This document shows positions 34,138-43,564 of a stretch of DNA of 46,352 nucleotides, one piece after another. The notes beneath the pieces are model-generated. The model was given only the letters and a program-made list of their open reading frames with translations. It was not told the DNA's origin and made no database searches. Source of the stretch: DAINRZ01 sp964634885 (lineage in GTDB: Bacteria; Bacteroidota; Ignavibacteria; Kapaibacteriales; UBA2268); assembly GCA_964634885.1 (NCBI GenBank), contig CAZWLN010000034.1, positions 1 through 46,352 of the forward strand, read 5' to 3'. Every line of letters starts with the position of its first letter. Position 1 is the first letter of the stretch. Position numbers and translations under genes: made by a program.

Positions 34138-37100
34138 ATGAGCAAGCGCCTTTCGAAGATAGTTTTTTCAACACTGAGCATTCTGTATCCATTCTCCCTT
34201 TGCTTTGCCCATGATAATACCGGTTCAGCGGAACCTATTACCTGGCAGGCGGCAGTTGACAGCACCGATTATTACAAAGAGAACCAGGAATGTATCACAG
34301 CCCTGAAATGGGCAAAGCTTGCCGTACAACTGGTAGAAAAGAAGTTCGGGAAACAGGATACGAACTATGTAAAAGCACTCGGAGCAATACCTGAGATATT
34401 CTATTACATGGGCCAGCCCGACTCTGCCGTTTCCTATGGTTGCCTTCATCTGAATCTGTGCAGGGTTGTTTATCCGAAAGACCATCCCGAACTTGCCAAT
34501 ACTGTCAATAATGTCTCGATGTTCTATGATGCCATCGGTGATTATACCGCTGCTGAACCATTGCACATCGAGGCTCTTGCAATCTACAGGCGCTTACACA
34601 AAGAAGACCATCCCGATCTGGCCAGTTGTATTAATAACCTTGCTGCTTTCTATTATATTACAGGTGATTATGTAAAAACTGAGCCACTTTACCTGGAGGC
34701 TCTGGCGATGTACCGTCGGCTGTACAAAACCGACAACACGGACCTGGCGATGAGTATTAATAACATCGCAGGTTTCTATCAGGTAACCGGCGATTACCAG
34801 AAAGCCGAGCCTCTATTCTCCGAAGCTCTTGCAATGTACCGTCGTCTCTATCAAACAGACCATCCGGACCTTGCTGCGATCATCAATAATCATGCTACCT
34901 TCTTTAAAAGCCTCGGCGACTACCAGAAAGCTGAGCCTCTATACTCCGAAGCTCTTGCAATGTACCGTCGTCTCTATCAAACAGACCATCCGGACCTTGC
35001 CGCTATCATCAATAATGTAGCTTTACTTTACCGTGCTACCGGAGATTATCAAAAGGCAGAGCCTCTTTTGCTCGAAGCTCTTGCTATGTACCGCCGCATT
35101 TTTAAGGGCGATCACCCCGACTTAGCAATGAGCTTAGATAATTTGGCTGCCTTTTATAATATTACAGGTGATTATCATAATGCAGAACATCTCCTAATCG
35201 AAGCGCTGACAATGTACAGGCATATCTACAAAACAGACAATCCCGATCTGGCATTGTGTATCAATAACCTTGCGAATTTCTATCATTTTATTCATGATTA
35301 CAGGCAGGCAGAGCTTTATTTGACCGAAGCCATGGAGATGTTCAGGAGGATATATAAAACCGGCCATCCGCAGTTAGCGATGAGCATTAGTAACCTGGCG
35401 TCTTTCTACGTTGACATTAACGAATACGGTAAAGCGGAACCTTTGCTCGTCGAAGCCCTTGAGATGTACAGGGGCCTCTTTGAAGCCGACCATCCCGAAT
35501 TGGCCGGCAGCATTATGAACATGGCTTGTTTCTACAGGAATACCGGCGATTACCCAAAAGCAGAAAAGCTCCTGTCCGAAGCTTTGGCAATGAGAAGGCG
35601 AGTCTTTAAAACCCCCCATCCGGACCTGGCAAACAACATCGGCGAAATGGCTGCTTTCCTGGATGCTTCCGGCAATTACCGCCAGGCAGAACCCCTTTAT
35701 ATCGAATCCATGAAAATGTATTCCAAGATCGTCAGCAACTATTTTCCTACTCTGTCGGAAAGCGAAAAAGAAAACTTCTGGAATATTTATAAAAACAATT
35801 TCGAGCGCTTCAATTCTCATGCAATCAAAGGGATGGCCGTCAATCCGGCCATATTATGCCTCATGTACGACAATCAGCTGGCAACAAAGGCTCTGCTCTA
35901 CAATTCGGCAAGTAAAATCAGGAAGAGGATTATGAATTCCGCCGACTCTTCATTAGCTGCCGATTATAACGAACTTATGTCTATCAAAGAGAGGCTGGTA
36001 AAATTCTATTCGATGACAAGCAGCGAACTGGAGAAAAGAAGGATCAATATTGACTCAGTTGAAAATACGGCAAATAAACTCTCGAAAAAAGTAAGCCTCA
36101 AGTCTGAAGAATACAAACAGAGTTACGAAAGGAAAAACGTGGACTGGAAGACAGTGCAGTCCGTGCTCAAGCCTGACGAAGCTGCCGTCGAGATCGTCAG
36201 GTTCAGGTTGTATGAAAAAGGCAGATGGACAGACACCATCTATTATGCCGCTCTCATCGTGTCCGACCAGACACCGGACAATCCGGACATCGTGCTCATG
36301 GAGAACGGCAATAAAATCGAATCGCAGTATTACCAGGCTTACAGGAACTCAATAAAGCTTAAAGTCAACAATAAGGATAATTTTAAAAATTTCTGGGAAA
36401 AAATTTACGAAAAAACAAAACAATATAAAAAACTATACTTTTCTCCGGACGGAGTCTATAATAAGCTGAATGTCCTGACTCTTGAAATGCCCGACGGAGG
36501 CTATCTACTCGACAAACAGGAAATACAAACTCTGAACAGCAGCAAGGACCTGCTGTTTACTTTCTATTCCAGGCAGGAGGAATCGAATGTTTACAACAGC
36601 GCTGTCCTGGTTGGCAATCCCAATTTCGGCCTTTCAGAGGATAAATTGATCAAAGAGAGCAGGAGAATCAGAAACGAAAACAAGCCCGACAAAACGGCCG
36701 GTCCGGAAAGGGGTATGTATCTGGCCAGCCTGCCGGGTACGGAAAAGGAAATCAGGATCATTGAAAAGTACCTCAAAGGAAGAAACTGGGCTGTAAAAAG
36801 CTACCTGGGCAACAACGCTGTTGTTTCGTCCGTGAAAATGGTAAACAATCCGAGAGTGCTTCACATTGCCACACACGGGATGTTCCTGGGCGACGTTCAA
36901 AATAAAGGGGGCAATTTCCTGGGTATTGAGGAGAAAAGACTTGTTGAAAACCCCTTGCTGAGATCGGGTTTGTTTTTCACAGGGGCAGAAAATTACTTCA
37001 ATACGGACAGCAACAGGACAAACAGCGAAGAAAACGGGCTGCTGACTGCTTACGAGGCCATGAACCTCGAACTGGACCGTACCGAACTGGTGGTGCTTTC

Positions 37101-37368
37101 GGCGTGTGAGACCGGCCTGGGAGAGATCAAAAACGGCGAGGGTGTTTTCGGTTTGAGGCGGGCATTTCAACAGGCGGGGGCTAAGTCGGTGCTGATGAGC
37201 CTGTGGAAGGTTGACGACAACGCCACCCAACAGCTAATGACCACTTTCTATTCAAAATGGCTCAGTGGTAAAACCAAACGTGAAGCTTTTCGCGAAGCAC
37301 AGTTGGAAATAAAGTCGAGATACCCACAGCCCTACTATTGGGGCGCCTTCGTAATGGTTGGGGAGTAA
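34138..37368 (+). CDS. Exported TPR-CHAT protein (caspase-like protease domain)
   Basis: A 1076-residue protein from ATG 34138 (TTG 34123 in frame upstream). The signal peptide is MSKRLSKIVFSTLSILYPFSLCFA. Residues about 85-560 are ten or more TPR units of 42 residues of the kinesin-light-chain type, with the recurring GDYQKAEPLYSEALAMYRR and HPDLAxxINNxA patterns. The C-terminal third is a CHAT domain: LHIATHGMFLG (His913) and LSACETGLGEIKNGEGVFGL (Cys990) form the predicted catalytic dyad, followed by SVLMSLWKVDD and the end YYWGAFVMVGE. CHAT domains are clan CD peptidases, often switched on through a sensor region. Here the export signal places it in the periplasm; substrate and trigger are unknown. 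Confidence 0.92.
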   Translation: MSKRLSKIVFSTLSILYPFSLCFAHDNTGSAEPITWQAAVDSTDYYKENQECITALKWAKLAVQLVEKKFGKQDTNYVKALGAIPEIFYYMGQPDSAVSYGCLHLNLCRVVYPKDHPELANTVNNVSMFYDAIGDYTAAEPLHIEALAIYRRLHKEDHPDLASCINNLAAFYYITGDYVKTEPLYLEALAMYRRLYKTDNTDLAMSINNIAGFYQVTGDYQKAEPLFSEALAMYRRLYQTDHPDLAAIINNHATFFKSLGDYQKAEPLYSEALAMYRRLYQTDHPDLAAIINNVALLYRATGDYQKAEPLLLEALAMYRRIFKGDHPDLAMSLDNLAAFYNITGDYHNAEHLLIEALTMYRHIYKTDNPDLALCINNLANFYHFIHDYRQAELYLTEAMEMFRRIYKTGHPQLAMSISNLASFYVDINEYGKAEPLLVEALEMYRGLFEADHPELAGSIMNMACFYRNTGDYPKAEKLLSEALAMRRRVFKTPHPDLANNIGEMAAFLDASGNYRQAEPLYIESMKMYSKIVSNYFPTLSESEKENFWNIYKNNFERFNSHAIKGMAVNPAILCLMYDNQLATKALLYNSASKIRKRIMNSADSSLAADYNELMSIKERLVKFYSMTSSELEKRRINIDSVENTANKLSKKVSLKSEEYKQSYERKNVDWKTVQSVLKPDEAAVEIVRFRLYEKGRWTDTIYYAALIVSDQTPDNPDIVLMENGNKIESQYYQAYRNSIKLKVNNKDNFKNFWEKIYEKTKQYKKLYFSPDGVYNKLNVLTLEMPDGGYLLDKQEIQTLNSSKDLLFTFYSRQEESNVYNSAVLVGNPNFGLSEDKLIKESRRIRNENKPDKTAGPERGMYLASLPGTEKEIRIIEKYLKGRNWAVKSYLGNNAVVSSVKMVNNPRVLHIATHGMFLGDVQNKGGNFLGIEEKRLVENPLLRSGLFFTGAENYFNTDSNRTNSEENGLLTAYEAMNLELDRTELVVLSACETGLGEIKNGEGVFGLRRAFQQAGAKSVLMSLWKVDDNATQQLMTTFYSKWLSGKTKREAFREAQLEIKSRYPQPYYWGAFVMVGE

Positions 37369-37484
37369 GGCCGGCGTAAAAGAGGGCGGCTCTTTGGATT
37401 GACCGACAGCCGGGATTGCGAATTCCATTGGGGTAATCCATTCCAGGACCTGATATCGTTGCTGTAAACCTAATCCGGTACCGA

Positions 37485-39638
37485 TTATTCCTCGATATTA
37501 TTTCTTACTCTTTGTTCAAATTCCATCAATTCATCTATGTCTTTGGTTTTACCGGTATTCACTATCAGAATCTTTGCGTCCGCCTGAATCTCGTCCTTTT
37601 TCTGGAGCAGTAGCGCCAGCCCGGCGATGCCCGAAGGTTCGTATTTGATACCCTGGGAGTCGGCAATTGCCATGGCTTCGCCGACATACTTCTCATCTAC
37701 GAAGTAATAGTTCGTGTTGTTGCCTACGCAGAGATACTCAGTCTTCAACTCGTTGATGTATTTGTTGAAGGCATTGACCGACGGCAGGTAATAGGAAAAG
37801 AGCTTGTCGAGCCTGGTGTTCGGGTCGTTTGACGAGGCGCCGAGGAAATGGCATTGCTTAAGGATGGATATATCGCTCAAAAAACGTGGATCGTGCTTGG
37901 AAACGAATGAATTGAAATACTCGGCTTTAACGATGTTCAATACGTTGATGAACAGGTCTCCGGTACCGAAAGGAATGAAGCAGTAGTCCGGCTTCTCCCG
38001 AATTATCTCGTAGCTCAGCCAGTCGTAATAGTTGTCGCTGGCGGGGTCGAGCACCTCCCTGTAGGTAATGTCGATGCCGCTGCGATTGTCAGTCAGTTCC
38101 TTGATGTTGTCGGAAGTAAGGAGTTTTTCCGAGAGGTCACATTCATAGAGTTCGCAGCCGATTTTTACGATGTCGTCTTTTATCTTCGGGTTGAGGTGAT
38201 GGTCAACGAGTACCTTGAGCTTGGCAGGTATGTTGAACAGGTTGAAAAGGTGCTGGATGGCAATGGCAGCGCTGCCCGAAGATATCATCGACATCTGGGG
38301 CGGCAGTTCCTGTTCCTTGTATTTAAGTCCTTCGATGAGGGATTTGTATTTGATGACCACTTCCCATGCGAGCCTGTCCTTATGGGTGCCGGTGGGATTG
38401 GTACTTTCGTCTTTAAGCCAAACGTTACTGAACCCGGGTACTTCAATTCTGTAGGTATTTGAAGCCGGAAACTGCGGCTTGTAGAACGGTACCGGCGGGA
38501 ACTCCGGTTCTTCCGGGTTGTTGTTCGAAGGTATCTTAATTCTTTTATATGTCGTTTCAAGCATGGCGTCGATCTTATGCTGTACTTTTCTGCCCGGCAG
38601 CAGCCTGATTATATCCTCGGGTGTTTCAACCCTGGTAAGGAGGACTTCGTACAGTACTCCGTGCGGGTTCTCACGGATGAGGTCAATCAATTTGTGAAGG
38701 CTTTCGATGATCTTCTTAAGTTCAATCAGGTCATTGCGCAGGGAGTTGAAATACTCCGATTCCTTGTTACCCTTGATCAGCAGTTTGTGGTTTTCTTCGA
38801 GGTTTTCGATGCGCAGGAGCCAGTATTTCAGTATTTCCGAGCGTCCGAGCGAATCGAAGATGTTGTAATCTCCTTCGTATATATCCTTGAGGAGGATGTG
38901 GAAGGTATGCCTGTAATAGTCTTCTGTATTGGTTTCCGAGAATTCGATGAGTTCTTTGAGGCAGCTCTCATTCTGAAGTAAATCTTTACTGATGACGGAG
39001 AAGACTACCGACTTGTTGTCAAGGCTCGAGTACAGTTCTTTCAGTGTGCCTTTCCTGTAGGCGCGGGAGTTACGTGTTTCTGTTTCCACTTCGAAGCGGA
39101 ATTTTTCGAGTATATGGTTTTTGATCTTCTCGGCTTCGAGCATATTGTTGACAGTGGAAGAGATGATGATCTTGTAATTGGAGGGGCTCGTGATTTCTGT
39201 TTTTACAATGGTCGATTTCCAGTCAACCACTTTCGTAGCCTCAGTCAGTTCCTGGGCTGCTTTCTTTTCGCTGATCCTGTGCCCGAGGCGCGTTTGCATC
39301 CAGGAAAAAAGGTAACAGACCTCGATGTTGTATTCCAGGAACTGGGAAAAGTCATAGTTTTTCCGGGTGAAGAACAGGTCTCTGAAGAAAGTGTTGCCGG
39401 GTACGATGTCGTAATACTCCTGTCCGAGAATTTTTATTTTTATTCCGTTCTCTTTCTGGAATTCCTGTAGTCTCGACCTCATGATCATCCTCAATTCTTC
39501 GTAATTGGGGAGGTGAGAATTGAACTTCTTGCTGCCGCCCTCAGCTTCGTAAACCTCTCTCATTTTTCTGCGGAGAGTGTCGAGTTCGATTTTCTCAATT
39601 TTTATCCAGCCACTTTTCAGTAAAATGTCTTCTTTCAT
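37485..39638 (-). CDS. TIR-like domain fused to a fold-type II PLP enzyme
   Basis: A 717-residue cytoplasmic protein. Residues 1-150 are a unique region. Residues about 155-285 resemble a TIR/SEFIR domain: NYKIIISSTVNN (first strand), LYSSLDNKSVVFSVISKDLLQNESCLKELIEF, where Glu229 is at the position of the catalytic Glu of TIR NADases, then HILLKDIY and a KYWLLRIENLEE helix. Residues about 290-360 look helical. Residues about 385-710 are a threonine-synthase-like PLP domain: KDESTNPTGTHKDR (Schiff-base Lys420), ISSGSAAIAIQHL, FGTGDL and GIAGLALLL. The ligand is unknown. The cation exchanger stop is 10 bp upstream, so the genes are probably co-transcribed. Confidence 0.75.
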   Translation of the reverse strand: MKEDILLKSGWIKIEKIELDTLRRKMREVYEAEGGSKKFNSHLPNYEELRMIMRSRLQEFQKENGIKIKILGQEYYDIVPGNTFFRDLFFTRKNYDFSQFLEYNIEVCYLFSWMQTRLGHRISEKKAAQELTEATKVVDWKSTIVKTEITSPSNYKIIISSTVNNMLEAEKIKNHILEKFRFEVETETRNSRAYRKGTLKELYSSLDNKSVVFSVISKDLLQNESCLKELIEFSETNTEDYYRHTFHILLKDIYEGDYNIFDSLGRSEILKYWLLRIENLEENHKLLIKGNKESEYFNSLRNDLIELKKIIESLHKLIDLIRENPHGVLYEVLLTRVETPEDIIRLLPGRKVQHKIDAMLETTYKRIKIPSNNNPEEPEFPPVPFYKPQFPASNTYRIEVPGFSNVWLKDESTNPTGTHKDRLAWEVVIKYKSLIEGLKYKEQELPPQMSMISSGSAAIAIQHLFNLFNIPAKLKVLVDHHLNPKIKDDIVKIGCELYECDLSEKLLTSDNIKELTDNRSGIDITYREVLDPASDNYYDWLSYEIIREKPDYCFIPFGTGDLFINVLNIVKAEYFNSFVSKHDPRFLSDISILKQCHFLGASSNDPNTRLDKLFSYYLPSVNAFNKYINELKTEYLCVGNNTNYYFVDEKYVGEAMAIADSQGIKYEPSGIAGLALLLQKKDEIQADAKILIVNTGKTKDIDELMEFEQRVRNNIEE

Positions 39639-39648
39639 TGGTTCCCTG

Positions 39649-40626
39649 TCAGATCTGTAAATATAAATAAATCATATAACATATATATATTGAAATCAGT
39701 ATTATACCTTTTACCCTGTTAATCCGTTGTGTCCTGATTATAAACATATAGAACAGGAGCGGAAGGATCATGAAAATGAGTATATCGGCCAAACCGATGC
39801 CCATTGTTGAAACCGGGTTGATCATCGATGCGAATCCGGTTATGCACAGGACATTGAAGATGCAGGAGCCAATCAGGTTACCGACGGAGATCTCATACTC
39901 CTTTTTATAGATGGCCACAAGGCTGGTAGCCAGTTCAGGCAGGCTGGTACCGAGAGCTACGATGGACAAACCCAGTTTTGCATCGTCGATGCCCAGCCTG
40001 GCAGCAACGGCAATAGCCCCTTCTATGAAGAGGTCGGCACCCAGTACGAGGATTGCCACTCCGACGGCGATCAGCAGGAAATCGAAACGGCTGCGTGTCG
40101 TAATCTTTTCGACAATTCCGGGTTTCTTTTCTACAGTGTAGGTATAGCCCATTCGCCTGGCAAAATAAATTGTGGATATGGTGTAAGCAATGACGCCCAA
40201 AGCCAGGATGGCGCCCTCGATGACACTGATGGTGCCGGAGGGATAGAACATTGCCGTTAAGGCCACGGATGACAGGAACAAGACGGCAAGGTCAGGCCTC
40301 AGGTAGCGCAAATTGACCGTGACCGGCCTGATCAGGGCCGACAAACCCAGTATCAGGGCGATATTACATATGTTGGCGCCGATGACGGTGCCGACGGCAA
40401 TGGCTCCTCTCCCTTTAATCGAAGCGGTAATGCCGACAACGAGTTCAGGGCTGCTGGTGCCGAAAGCAACAATCGTTAAACCAATTACTAATGGGGTTAT
40501 CTTCATCCTGACGGCAAGGGACGAACTGCCGCGTACGAGTCCCTCTGCACCCAGATATAGGAGCAGGGTTCCTGCAACGAGGAATAATACCGAAACAAAT
40601 ATTGAAGCTGCTGTTACCACAATCAT
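39649..40626 (-). CDS. CaCA-family calcium/sodium exchanger (YrbG-like)
   Basis: A 325-residue inner-membrane protein with about ten helices in two inverted repeats. The alpha-repeat motifs are VGITASIKGRGAIAVGTVIGANICNIALILG and the matching LATSLVAIYKKEYEISVGNLIGSCIFNVLCITG. Both halves also have IVALGTSLPEL-like segments (FGTSSPELVVGI, LGTSLPELATSL). Members exchange Na+ or H+ for Ca2+. It lies 10 bp upstream of the TIR-PLP gene and 108 bp downstream of the M48 protease gene on the same strand. Confidence 0.93.
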   Translation of the reverse strand: MIVVTAASIFVSVLFLVAGTLLLYLGAEGLVRGSSSLAVRMKITPLVIGLTIVAFGTSSPELVVGITASIKGRGAIAVGTVIGANICNIALILGLSALIRPVTVNLRYLRPDLAVLFLSSVALTAMFYPSGTISVIEGAILALGVIAYTISTIYFARRMGYTYTVEKKPGIVEKITTRSRFDFLLIAVGVAILVLGADLFIEGAIAVAARLGIDDAKLGLSIVALGTSLPELATSLVAIYKKEYEISVGNLIGSCIFNVLCITGFASMINPVSTMGIGLADILIFMILPLLFYMFIIRTQRINRVKGIILISIYICYMIYLYLQI

Positions 40627-40734
40627 TTTCCGTTCATTTCTGCAACAATCCTAAACTTAACGGATTATTAGCAAAAATGAAACCCATTTTCAGAATTACC
40701 TTACCTTTCAAGATTTATATACGTAAGAATTGTT

Positions 40735-41973
40735 TCAGGGTTTCAACTTTCTGATATTTTCTATTCTTTCTGCCAGGGGAGGATGGCTGTAGTTGACGAA
40801 AACGTAGAATTTGTGGGGGGTCAGGTTGGACAGATTGTGCTCAGAAAGCTTTTTCAGCGCGGCAATCATGCTGTCGGGGTCTCCTGTCGTTTCCGCTGCG
40901 AACTTGTCGGCGGCGCGCTCGTTGCTTCTCGAAACGATGTTCAGAAGCAGTCCCAGTATTACCTCCACAGGGCCGTAAAGAAGGGCAAAGAACACCATTC
41001 CCGAATAGACTTCAGGTTTGTCCATATAGAAAGCGTCGTACAGCCCTTTGTGGGAAAGGAAGACGGACAGAAGCCAGAAGACAACACCGCTGTGCAGGAC
41101 ACTGAAGATGGTCCCGGTCATGATGTGCTTCTTTTTGTAATGGCCGATCTCATGGGCCAGTATTGCGACGAGCTCCTTAACCGTATGCTTTTCGATGAGT
41201 GTATCGAAGAGGGCAATCTTTTTGAATCGGCCGAAACCTGTGAAGAATGCATTCGACTTAGCAGAACGACGTGAGCCGTCCATCTCATAGATGTTGGAAA
41301 GCGGGAAATTTACCGACCGGGCGTAGTCGTTGATTGCTGTCCGTAGCTCTTCGTTTTTCAGGGGGACAAATTTGTTGAAGAGAGGCATGATGAATCTTGG
41401 ATAGAGCAGTTGCAGGAACAAAGAGAAGACTGTTACCGCCCCGAATCCGATCAGCCAGGCATAGTCGCCTGCCGACTGGAATATGTAGAGAACAAGGGCT
41501 ATTAAGGGTACGCCGATTATGACGGAGAGCGCCAGGGATTTGGCGTAGTCTGCAACAAATACCTTCGGTGTGGTTTTGTTGAAGCCGTATTTCTCTTCTG
41601 TTACAAAGGTGGAATAGATGTCGAACGGAAGGGAAACAAGACTGCTCAGGAAAGTCAGGATGGCGGTGAACAGTATGCCTCGTATGATGGCGTTGTCTGT
41701 CCAGCCGCTTACCAGGGTGTCGGCATAGTTGAAACCGCCGGCCTGCCAGAAGCCGACTGTCAGGACAAGGTTCACAAGCGCTGCAACATTAGAGAATTTT
41801 GTCTTTGTCCTTGTGTATTCCTGGGAGCGCCGGTAGTTCTCACTGCTATATACGTCCCTGAACTCTTCAGGCACGTCAGGTTTGAGGTTCTTAAGGTTAA
41901 GTGTGTCTGCTACGAGGTCGAGAATGAATCCCGCCGCCATCGTTAAAAGTATTATTAATGCATAGATATTCAA
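40735..41973 (-). CDS. M48-family (Ste24-like) membrane zinc metalloprotease
   Basis: A 412-residue protein with N-terminal membrane helices and an additional helix pair near the centre and C-terminus. The zinc motif is LVAILAHEIGHYKKKH (HExxH about residue 272) with the third ligand in RSNERAADKFAAE. This is the CAAX-protease-1/Ste24 group; bacterial members act in membrane-protein quality control. The start is TTG 41973, supported by AAGGAT five bases upstream; no nearby ATG in frame gives the first helix. Confidence 0.93.
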   Translation of the reverse strand: MNIYALIILLTMAAGFILDLVADTLNLKNLKPDVPEEFRDVYSSENYRRSQEYTRTKTKFSNVAALVNLVLTVGFWQAGGFNYADTLVSGWTDNAIIRGILFTAILTFLSSLVSLPFDIYSTFVTEEKYGFNKTTPKVFVADYAKSLALSVIIGVPLIALVLYIFQSAGDYAWLIGFGAVTVFSLFLQLLYPRFIMPLFNKFVPLKNEELRTAINDYARSVNFPLSNIYEMDGSRRSAKSNAFFTGFGRFKKIALFDTLIEKHTVKELVAILAHEIGHYKKKHIMTGTIFSVLHSGVVFWLLSVFLSHKGLYDAFYMDKPEVYSGMVFFALLYGPVEVILGLLLNIVSRSNERAADKFAAETTGDPDSMIAALKKLSEHNLSNLTPHKFYVFVNYSHPPLAERIENIRKLKP

Positions 41974-42044
41974 TTCATATCCTTTTATTATATAAAATAA
42001 AGTAATATATTAATTATTATTTTTTTTACAAAATAATCATAATT
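41974..42044. promoter_or_regulatory. AT-rich divergent spacer
   Basis: 71 bp of mostly A/T separating the M48 protease (minus) from the eIF2B-cupin gene (plus). Promoters for both must lie here or overlap the coding ends; no clear consensus was seen. Confidence 0.4.
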
Positions 42045-43334
42045 ATGAAAGAGGACAAGACAGAATTGGAGATTGACGGCAGGTACAGGCAGAAAGCCGA
42101 AGCCATCAGGGACGACTTGCTGAGCGGCAGCGTTACGATTGCAGGCAAGGCTGTCCGCCTGTTCAGGGAGTTTTACGACGAAGCCGTGGAGCAGAAACTC
42201 GACAGGGTTCTCAGCTTCTCGAAGCTGCTGAAGGAGGCCAAGCCATCGATGGCAGCGCTGCAGAACGTCATCGACGCAATTACGGAATACCTTGTCAACG
42301 GCTATGGCGCAATGGCTTTCGACATCGTCAGGGACCAGGCTGCTAACTCGACGAGGGATACTTTGGACAATGCATATAAAGATATATTCGTTACGAAGAA
42401 ACACAGGAAGATAATGACATGTTCTTACAGCAGCACGGTTTTGAACCTTCTGGAAAAGGCCGCTGCCGGCGTCGAGGGGCTGAAAGTTCTGGCGCTGGAG
42501 TCGTCCTGGAACAATGTCAGCTATGGACAGGAACTTAAGGAGCGCTGCAAAGAAAGGGGCATTGCCTGTGAATTGGTCCCGGACGGGGAGATGGCTGCTG
42601 CCGTGGAGAAATGCGACTGCATCATTACTGGCGCCGATCGTATCATCGAAAATGAGGGCGTCGTCAACGGTGTCCCTACACTGAAGCTGGCACAGGCCGC
42701 TTTCCCGACGAAGCCGTTCTATGTAATTGCCGAGTCTTTCAAGAAAACATCGGACGTCGTTTGTGAGAAGGGCTACCAGTTCGTCCTCGGTAAGTATATT
42801 GCAAAAATTTACAGCGACAACCTGTTCCTCTCCGCCATCGTCGATGCTGACCACATCATCAGGAAATTCCGCTTACAGCCCCATCCCGAAGGCGGCTATT
42901 ATTCGGAGACATACAAAAGCAACGAAACCGTCAGGAAACAGGCCCTGCCCGAACGCTACGGTTCTGCCCGTTCCTGGTCCACCTGCATATACTATATGCT
43001 GAAAAGCGGGCAGGCCTCGAAGTTCCACAGGCTCAAGACCGACGAGATATGGCATTTCTATCTCGGTTGTCCCCTGGAAGTATTCATCATCGGAGAAAAA
43101 GGGAGTCTGAAGACAATAAGGCTCGGTAACAACCTGATGCGCCAGGAAATCCCCCAATTAATCATTCCACGTAACTCCTGGTTCGCTGCGAGGCCGACAG
43201 AAGGCGGCGCCTTCTCGTTAATAGGCTGTACTGTAGCGCCCGGTTTTGACTTCGAGGACTTCGAGCAGGCCGACGGCAAATCGCTGATGAAACTCTATCC
43301 TGAATATAAGGATATAATTATCGAGCTTACATGA
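42045..43334 (+). CDS. eIF2B-like domain fused to a DUF985 cupin
   Basis: A 429-residue protein with two domains. Residues about 1-265 belong to the eIF-2B alpha/ribose-1,5-bisphosphate isomerase family: VLALESSWNNVSYGQELKE, then CIITGADRIIENEGVVNGVPTLKLAQAA and PFYVIAESFK, which are the family hallmarks. Residues about 275-429 are a DUF985 (cupin_5) domain: LQPHPEGGYYSETYKS, ASKFHRLKTDEIWHFYLG, PRNSWFAARP and GCTVAPGFDFEDFE. The eIF2B-like part may act as a sugar-phosphate or aldose isomerase. The cupin may act on a related small molecule. The fusion hints at consecutive steps, which is inference. Confidence 0.85.
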   Translation: MKEDKTELEIDGRYRQKAEAIRDDLLSGSVTIAGKAVRLFREFYDEAVEQKLDRVLSFSKLLKEAKPSMAALQNVIDAITEYLVNGYGAMAFDIVRDQAANSTRDTLDNAYKDIFVTKKHRKIMTCSYSSTVLNLLEKAAAGVEGLKVLALESSWNNVSYGQELKERCKERGIACELVPDGEMAAAVEKCDCIITGADRIIENEGVVNGVPTLKLAQAAFPTKPFYVIAESFKKTSDVVCEKGYQFVLGKYIAKIYSDNLFLSAIVDADHIIRKFRLQPHPEGGYYSETYKSNETVRKQALPERYGSARSWSTCIYYMLKSGQASKFHRLKTDEIWHFYLGCPLEVFIIGEKGSLKTIRLGNNLMRQEIPQLIIPRNSWFAARPTEGGAFSLIGCTVAPGFDFEDFEQADGKSLMKLYPEYKDIIIELT

Positions 43335-43564
43335 AGTATTATGGCAGATTATTAAAAACGGGATTAACAGTATATTCGAGTATTCTTTCAGTGAGAAATT
43401 CTTTTTTAATTGTAAAGTTGCTTAGTTTTATTTGATTTATCAAAAATGGACTTTATCGTTTTTTATAACTACATTAATATTCATTTGATTATTCACAATG
43501 GATTATTAATTTCACGGATTGTGAAAAAGTAATTTTACAAAATATTACTGATATAGGGTATGAC

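Noticed and set aside
41988..42854. 288-codon frame antisense to the eIF2B-cupin gene
   Set aside because: Fully overlaps a gene with clear family motifs; composition and residues look like a shadow of its codon bias.
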